64,000 nt of DNA from Pisaster brevispinus. Lineage: Eukaryota; Echinodermata; Asteroidea; Forcipulatida; Asteriidae. Below the pieces are notes generated by a model. It saw only the letters and a list, made by a program, of their open reading frames with translations. It did no database searches and had not been told where the DNA came from. Position numbers and translations under genes: made by a program. Positions 57,441 to 64,000 of the stretch are shown piece by piece. Every line of letters begins with the position of its first letter. The stretch's first letter is position 1. The stretch spans positions 496,001-560,000 of the forward strand of contig JAMKCF010000042.1 in NCBI GenBank assembly GCA_023634235.1, in the 5' to 3' direction.

Positions 57441-57683
57441 CCTCGTCATTTTGGGGTAGTCATTTTGCAAATTATACTAATAATATTCCTGCCCCCCCCC
57501 CCAAAAAAGGGAGAGATTTATGTGCCAAGTCGTGTCTCTGATTGTACGAAAGAGCATTTTAAGAACTTAAGCGGGCCCGGACCATACGCCGTATACGACA
57601 ATTGTCTTTGGAAAAAACCCAGCACCCCTATGCAAACATTTGTTCTCGCGGGCCTGGCAGAAGTCGCCGTTTCGGACACGGCC

Positions 57684-60600
57684 AAAGATTCAAGGACAAC
57701 CCTTCTCACGAGTTTGTTGTTGTCTTCTGTGATGAGGAGGGTTGATATTTTAAAGCAATAAAAAAGACAGCTGAAAAGGGGGCCTTGACACGCAGGGCAA
57801 TTTTTCCAGGTAACTTAGAGGCAACGAAGTGCACAGGAATACTTCGGCAGCACGAGAGACGATTTTTTTTTTGCTGTAACTCACTATCTGAAGACAAAAT
57901 AATGAGAAAAACTGAAAATGTAAATTTATTTTATTGGAGATTGCCTGGAACTGGTTACCTGTAAATTGTCTCATGAGACTTGGCCTTTACGGTTAAACTT
58001 GGGGAAAGTTGGCCAAAGAGGGTGATAACGTTTGCAAGAGCAATAAATATATAAATAAATACATAAATAAATAAATAATTAATTAATTACAAATACAAAT
58101 AATACTAATAATATTACTAATAATAAAAAACATTACAACAAATCACATGTAAGTGTTTTGTCACAGATTTTGAACATACGGCCTAAGTTCCATTAACAGA
58201 GTATTATTGGATAATTTGATGCTGGTGTAAAATTTATGGCAAGTATAAAAAGCTGGTAGATTAGAATAAATTGTTAATAATCTTTATTAATTACCATACG
58301 TTTAATTGAAAGAAGTAGTCCGGGTGAGGAGTCAGTCTATATGTGCTTATTTAAAACATTATTTGCTAGGCTTTGGTAAGCCATTAAGGAATGCAAAACA
58401 AAGATAGGATTGAGCTTCGAGCTGAATTACTATTGATCATTTTAGTTGTCAAGTCGCTGTATGACAAGACCAATAAACAAATCGCCGACTTTCGCTTCAA
58501 AGGTTGTCCTGTAAGTTAGGGTTTAATCCATGGTTATTTTTTAGTTAGCCTACGGGTAGTGGCGTCAGAGTGGCACCCCTGAACAAAGATATTGACAAAA
58601 TAGGGAGACCGCCAACATAGGCCTAGAAAGCTCGATTGCAAGAAAGCTGGCACGTTAATCCGGAGCTTACAGGTTAATCCGGAGCTTACAGGTTTAAATC
58701 CCGTATGTTTTCTTTGTTCACCACAAATAATTGTTTTTTTATATACTTTTTTTGTTACTTGATTGGATCAAATTGGCTGCATTCATGTTCTCAAAAGAAG
58801 AATATTCGACTACTAGCTTTGCCATTATAAAGACTCTGGTCTCCTATTCAAAAGGTTAATTCCGTATGTCACTAGAGAAACTCAGCATAAAGGACACTAT
58901 ATTTCACTCTGTTAAATACTGCAGAGATTTCGTACTTGACAATAGATTACATTTTAACGATTTTGTTCTTGTGCCGCTTATACCCGTACCCTAATAAAAA
59001 AAGAGAGATATATAATAATAAACGCAATAAAAAAAAGTAAAATGAAACTTCATGATGTACTAACGATTCCCGCGAGACTTGTACGATTTGCTAAAGTACC
59101 TATCAGACAGAGTAATTGTTCAATTACGGGCTGTTATTTATTAACCTTTTGAATCCCTTTGAAATGTTTGTTAGAGTATATTGTTGAGCACTCTTCGTAA
59201 TTATGTACACGTGGTTTTTAGTGCGTATGATTCAAATTTACCGTATTATGACTGTGTTTCTATCGCATAAACGACACAATACATCATTCGGCGCAGAGAC
59301 CATTGTGTTCCCAACCATAACTTGAAGTTGACGTGAGCGAGATTTTTTTTTCGCCAATTATTTTAGTTTAACGTAGTTTATGAGAATGAAAATTTCATAT
59401 GTTGTTGGGAATGCAATACTAATTGATAAGAATATGAAAGTAAAAACAAGTCAACAGTATAAACCAAGAAAACCTGAGAATTTGAACTTAACCCCAGCTT
59501 CTGATTACTTGGGAAAAAAAGTTTTGTGCCCACCTCCAATCATCAAAATTATGTAAACGCTTGCTTTGGTAGCAAGATCACAATCGCCAGGCGCTGTAAT
59601 TACCAGACGCAAAAGCCTTTTCATTGGAATATATGGTCGTTGAGGCGTCAGCTGCGTCACATGCTAATTTTCTAGTGGTTGCACATTATTCAGGCGTGGA
59701 TTTACAGAAGGGGGTTTCTATAAAATTAAGATCAAATAAGCATCCTTGTCCCAGAGTTTTATCAATAAAAATTTACAAACTATTTGTGTGTTTTAAAAAA
59801 GCTAGTAACTTATTTTATAACATTTGTAATTTGTATTTTTGTTGTTCAGAGTTTTTCGTAGATATAATTTAAAACAAATATTTGTTTTTCACAAAAAAAG
59901 AGTTCTTCGTTTGACGCGTTTTCTCTGTTTTTTTTTTCGATACGCGCGAGACTCGCAGTCTATTGTGTACCACCAAAACCCTTGTAGAACTGTTGAACAA
60001 AAATGCTCTGATACGATCAACAATTAGTCTTGTTTAGAATGATATAACTGTGTTCATTTTGTGAGTTTAATTAAAATAAAATAAAAGTTATTGTGACCAG
60101 TATAATACTTTCCCTGTGGAGCTTTAAATTTGAGTTTTTATCTGCGGGGCCCTGCAATGTAATATTGAAGCACTGTGCTTGAGACTCCAAGCAGTGAATT
60201 ACTCTGATCTGAAGACAAACTAATTGTTTACTCTGTCGCCGCCACGCCGACAGACACCTATAGAACGGATATTAATTCTGAAAGCTTTCATAAAGGCCCC
60301 TGTCGTCGAACTCCTTTGGGAGTGGTCCACCTGTAATGAACGTCAATTAATATTAGTGATAAAATGCTAATGCAGAGATTGACTGCGTTCTACGTCCACT
60401 CCACCACGCTCACCAGAGGCGGGTACGAGTGGAGGATGACTAGCACACAAATATTAAAGAATTTGCTGCAGATGGGCTTCCCGGCAAATTATTGTAAAAA
60501 AAGAATAACAGTTAAAACAAATAAACCTACAAATCCCGCGCAGAAAACCCAATCTCGTTATAAAATATATTCCCTTTTAAGACAAAAAGAAAAGAAATTT

Positions 60601-61929
60601 GAGCTATATGTCTTGTTAATAATTATGTAAACGCTTGTCTGGCAGTGAGTTTCAAAGCAAAACAAGAAATTTGATTGAAGTTAAATTTTAGGCTAATTAA
60701 AATGTTTTTTCCTCCCTGTAATTTTGATGGAAATTGATCGGAAAAACTAGCCCCCACCCCTTTCGATTTTTGAAACTGTCTTTTTCCCGCCGTTGCCGGC
60801 GCCCTGCATGGTTCCTAGCACAGGCCCATACAAATGAAAAGTGAAATCACAACTGAAAAACCAGTGCCTCGGAGGACCAGCGTAAAACCAGCCCGTGTTA
60901 CGTCACAACACAGACTAGACGAACGTTGTTTATGTTCGTTTGCTAAGCATTTTGATCCGTCGTGTCACGTCAAAGTACTGTTTTGCTTCCTATCTGCTTG
61001 GGTGCCTTTCGTGAAACTCGGCATTTTTGCCCAGTGTGATGACACTGATCAACATTTTTTTCCACGTTGTATGAAACCATTCTTATTGAGTTTTACTCAA
61101 ATTTTAATACAAGTAATCATTAAGCACTCATTTACCTTTCTTTAAGAAAAGAACAATAATGTTAATTTCATTTTGGTGTTATAAACGAACTGAATCCACA
61201 GCCAAAGAAGCATTTCGTTTTCCCTTGGATATCTGCGAGAATTGACGTTCAAAGGGATCAGGGAATTCCATGAACACCCTCAAATAACACATCGTGCATG
61301 CATGGTTTATGTTTAACTTCGCACCGACGTAATTTAAATCAAAAAACATATATGTCTATCTGCTGACACATACAGCTGATTCACTTGCGTGTGTGTAGTG
61401 TGTCAATCTTTGACCGTTATAGTTTCTAGCCACCAGTGACGTCAAGGGGTCATCAAATCATTATTAAAAGGAGCAGTGTTGGAGCTTTTTGTGTATCTTT
61501 TCTTTTGTTAATAATCTTTCCAGTCGGTTGTTTATTCCTAACATAAATGCACGTTCTAATCTAATGTGAAAGCTTTTTTAATTGTTTACAATGCATGCTT
61601 GGAATCATTCTGTAGTAGGCCTAATGGAAGCCAATCACGATCACCAATTCCATTTATTTAATGTCTGCGTGTAAATACAGAATTATTGACTCTGTAGTGG
61701 TACTGTAAAACCATAGTTGCCTAGAAGGGGCTCTCTATAGTGCAGTATTGATTGCCTCAAGTTTCCGTCTGATGTCATCTTTAAGCCGATCGGCATCAAC
61801 CTTAACTGCTTCAGACGACTTAATCAATACTGAAGAAGAACGATTTTGAACACCTTGCCTGTATTAAGCAAACGGTACTGGCTGTTAGCGTTGTCATCCC
61901 GGAACAACAGGAGCTGACATGACAGATGA
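57684..61929. other. Intergenic, no confident gene
   Basis: Contains the tRNA-like element (58571-58722), an ATAAATA-rich patch near 58045 and one UBA-like short frame (60439-60510). I see nothing else that looks coding. Confidence 0.5.
58571..58722 (+). mobile_element. tRNA-like element with TGAACAAAGA inverted ends, copy 2
   Basis: TGAACAAAGA (58580-58589) and TCTTTGTTCA (58711-58720), with TGGCACCCC ahead of the left end as in copy 1. A GGTTAATCCGGAGCTTACA segment is doubled inside. Confidence 0.7.
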
Positions 61930-62081
61930 GGGCATCTTAAGAGCGGGAGTGTCAGCCTTAGCCAAGGGCCTGTTTCTGAATCAGATGACCACAGACCTAC
62001 ATTCACCGATCGATTAAAAGTTTTCGGAAAAAAAATCACTTTCCATACAGTTACAAATAACAAAAATAATGCATGTAGAAG
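61930..62081 (+). pseudogene. Decayed ASIC-like exon 1 (third channel copy)
   Basis: The plus-strand frame reads PTFTDRLKVFGKKITFHTVT and NNKNNACRR, then a donor gtgaga. This parallels channel B exon 1 (HTFADRFREFGRNTTFHGLGYV and NNKYNSIRR). The GLGY after His is missing, so the HG motif is lost. An in-frame TGA lies upstream with no ATG between. Confidence 0.8.
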
Positions 62082-62221
62082 GTGAGACAGTAGGGAATGT
62101 ATTCACAAACTTTGTTGTCATATGTTGGTAACTACCGTTGCTTTGTAAATTAATATCCCGAAGACAAGATAAGGTATTGCCTTCGTAAAAAAAAAAGAAG
62201 TGCAACTGCTGCTGCTAGCTT

Positions 62222-62425
62222 TTACTCTCTTTGAATCAAGATAAAGTAAAGGGCTGCAATAATTTAGCCCACTCGCTTTGAATCAAGATAAAGTACTGCA
62301 TAGTTTTTCCCCACTCAATTTGACTCAAAATAAAGTGCAGAATTGCCATAGTTTTGCCAACTCACTGTGAGTAAAGATAAATTACAGAACTGCCATAGTT
62401 TTCCTCACTCACTTTAAATCAAGGT
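62222..62425. repeat. Tandem repeat, about 55-60-base unit, four copies
   Basis: Units contain CACTCACTTTGAATCAAGATAAAG and GAACTGCCATAGTTTT variants. It lies between the two decayed ASIC exons. Confidence 0.8.
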
Positions 62426-62539
62426 ATGGGGCAACAGGTATAGGTGACCATTCTTTCTATAAGAAGCATATAATTCTACAAGCACGTGTCATTCAGGTTT
62501 TACATACATTTGCCATTCTTAAATTTTCAACCCTTTTCG

Positions 62540-62972
62540 GAAAAATGTGGACCTTGGTGCTTTATAACTTCAACCAGTTCAGACGTTCTGTATCAGAACC
62601 GATACTTAAGCTGATCGGTCAATTTTGCTGTTGTTAACTCTCCGCTAAAATTTACGCCTGATCAAAAAAACAACACACTTTTTGAAGCAGAAGAATGTTT
62701 AAACCAAGAAAGAATTGGAAGCACTAGGGTGAAAATATCATACTCCCTAGATAAAATGTTGATCAAATGCAGGTAAGAGGGCGGGGAGTGCACAACTTAT
62801 AACTTTACTCGCCGATTCACCGACCACCATGGGTTTGTTTTACTTTCAACAAGCCCGCCAATGCATCTGAACGCTAAACTGTCCGTGACGCTGGAAGTCG
62901 AGACGGTTTGTACCTGCGGCTATTTGCTGAGCACGATGAGTACACCGTTGGGGAAAGCACCGCGGCTATAGA
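62540..62972 (+). pseudogene. Decayed ASIC-like exon 2 (third channel copy)
   Basis: Bases 62552-62590 give VLYNFNQFRRS (channel B: VTLCNFNQFKKS; the Cys is lost). Bases 62789-62970 give NFTRRFTDH, then after a frameshift CFTFNKPANASER, a stop, and AGSRDGLYLRLFAEHDEYTV then GESTAA. The gap between these blocks is 225 bases against 226 in channel B. The copy ends at a poly-T run, without the GF and donor. Further exons are not seen before 64000. Confidence 0.88.
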
Positions 62973-62975
62973 AGC

Positions 62976-63002
62976 TTTTTTTTTTTTTTTTTTTTTTTTT
63001 TT
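62976..63002. repeat. Poly-T run at the end of the decayed exon
   Basis: Twenty-seven T bases directly follow the truncated homology. Confidence 0.95.
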
Positions 63003-64000
63003 GCATGGAGAAAATAGTGCTGACCCGTCGTCTAGCAAAGGTCACGAACCAGTTCACAGAGCCAACATTTCTTAAGGGTAAACTTGTACGTAAGGGGTTC
63101 TCAAAATAAGTAAATGTTAAAAATTTCATTTTTTTTCGAAATTGTTTTGAACCACCCACCTACCCCAGATATTTTAGAACAATGGTCTCCAACATCAGTA
63201 GTTTTCAATGTTTTTTTCTGGCTTAAACATTGTAGCTTAATCAGGAATTAAATTGACAATATTGGCCAGCATGGTGCTTTTTCTTTTTCTTTTTCGTTTG
63301 TTAATTTATAAACTTTTTTTAATTATTTTTTTTACTGAATAATTTTTTACAAAATAATTGAGTCTGAGAAAAGCTTCGGCGTGAAGCCTTTCTCAGGCAT
63401 CTAAAAGCACACAATTCTATGCAACAAGGGTGTGTTTTCTTCCATCTTCCAAATGTAATGAGTTTAATTAATGCATAGGTTGGGCCACACCAATTGAGGA
63501 CATACTTGATTTTGACACAATTACCAAAATTATAACACTGCCTTAGTTTGTAATGATTTACTAAAATGTTTTGAGCGCTAGTAGACATAAATGCATTATT
63601 TTAAATGGAGGTCCACCATTTTTTGTACACATGTATATTTTTTGATGAGCGAGTCAATTAGTGGTTGGTGCAGAGGGTGGTGTGTTAATACTGAAATATT
63701 GTGAGTGGTATTATTATGGTTTTAGTACTAGGGTTAGGTTACAGCATGAAGTTTTAGTTCAGTGAACCGGGGCTTAATTCCGCAATACACTATAAGATTC
63801 ACCTTGAGATGTCAGTATTACCATAAAGATTTGTTTTGTTGACATCACACTTAATTTTCTAAGCACTTAAGACTACATGATAAATCTTGGTTCTTTGTGA
63901 AAACGAGCCCTGGTGATTGTTGCTATGGTTTTTGTTGGCATTTTAGCAGCGCCCTGCTAGCACAGTTCATTAAAACATGCATTCTGTCAATTTTGCGCTC
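63003..64000. other. No gene recognised
   Basis: AT-rich. A small hairpin, CTGAGAAAAGCTTCGGCGTG / AAGCCTTTCTCAG, lies at 63364-63397. Near 63770-63915 there is a remnant resembling the foldback at 53290. Confidence 0.45.

Larger units (their letters stand above)
55369..57656. mobile_element. hAT-like non-autonomous DNA transposon, 2288 bp
   Basis: It has perfect 11-bp ends, CAGGCCCGCGA and TCGCGGGCCTG. It is flanked on both sides by GCAGAAGT (55361-55368, 57657-57664), an 8-bp target duplication. The 8-bp duplication and CAG start are typical of hAT elements. No transposase is recognised. The interior contains A-rich tandem repeats, a hairpin, and inverted and direct duplications. Confidence 0.9.
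55259..57683. mobile_element. Palindromic MITE split by a hAT-like element
   Basis: Bases 55259-55368 joined to 57665-57683 form a 129-bp near-perfect palindrome: GGCCGTGTCCGAAACGGCGA ... TCGCCGTTTCGGACACGGCC. The hAT-like element interrupts its right arm. Confidence 0.9.

Overview
The window is animal nuclear DNA. Coding exons are short, joined at GT/AG splice sites with matching phases, separated by AT-rich introns and surrounded by many small palindromic transposons and microsatellites. The protein families and the abundant foldback elements suit a marine deuterostome, and I lean towards an echinoderm, possibly a sea star. That taxonomic guess is inference, because no marker gene is present.

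Layout. (1) About 0.4-12.4 kb, minus strand: an SLC6 sodium/chloride-dependent neurotransmitter transporter of the glycine-transporter type. Thirteen coding exons give 582 residues. The C-terminal end lies beyond the left edge, and a likely promoter with a non-coding first exon sits near 12.3-12.45 kb. (2) About 12.5-24.1 kb: no gene recognised, but many repeats, including LINE tails and foldback elements. (3) 24.6-39.6 kb, minus strand: a complete 8-exon ASIC/ENaC/degenerin-family channel of 510 residues. (4) 43.2-54.1 kb, plus strand: a second complete 8-exon ASIC-like channel of 491 residues. All seven of its intron phases match those of the first gene. The two are divergent, with 3.6 kb between start codons, so they look like an inverted duplication. 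(5) 54.1-61.8 kb: no confident gene, but a 2.29-kb hAT-like element with an 8-bp target duplication sits inside a palindromic MITE. (6) 61.9-63.0 kb, plus strand: a decayed third ASIC copy, with exon-1-like and exon-2-like pieces carrying a frameshift and stops.

How the genes relate: the transporter would clear a small amino-acid transmitter (probably glycine) from outside the cell using the Na+/Cl- gradient. The channels would be trimeric, amiloride-type, Na+-selective ligand- or proton-gated channels. Their proximity does not show a shared pathway.

The repeats form several families with more than one copy in the window: a GGGTCA-rich MITE, a GGGCCCAATTTCATAGAGCTGC foldback MITE, a tRNA-like element with terminal inverted repeats, a TTAA-flanked MITE and nested insertions. 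I found no wholly new biological system. The points most worth a second look are the third channel copy, the nested hAT/MITE insertion with its internal inverted and direct duplications, and the tRNA-like TIR element.
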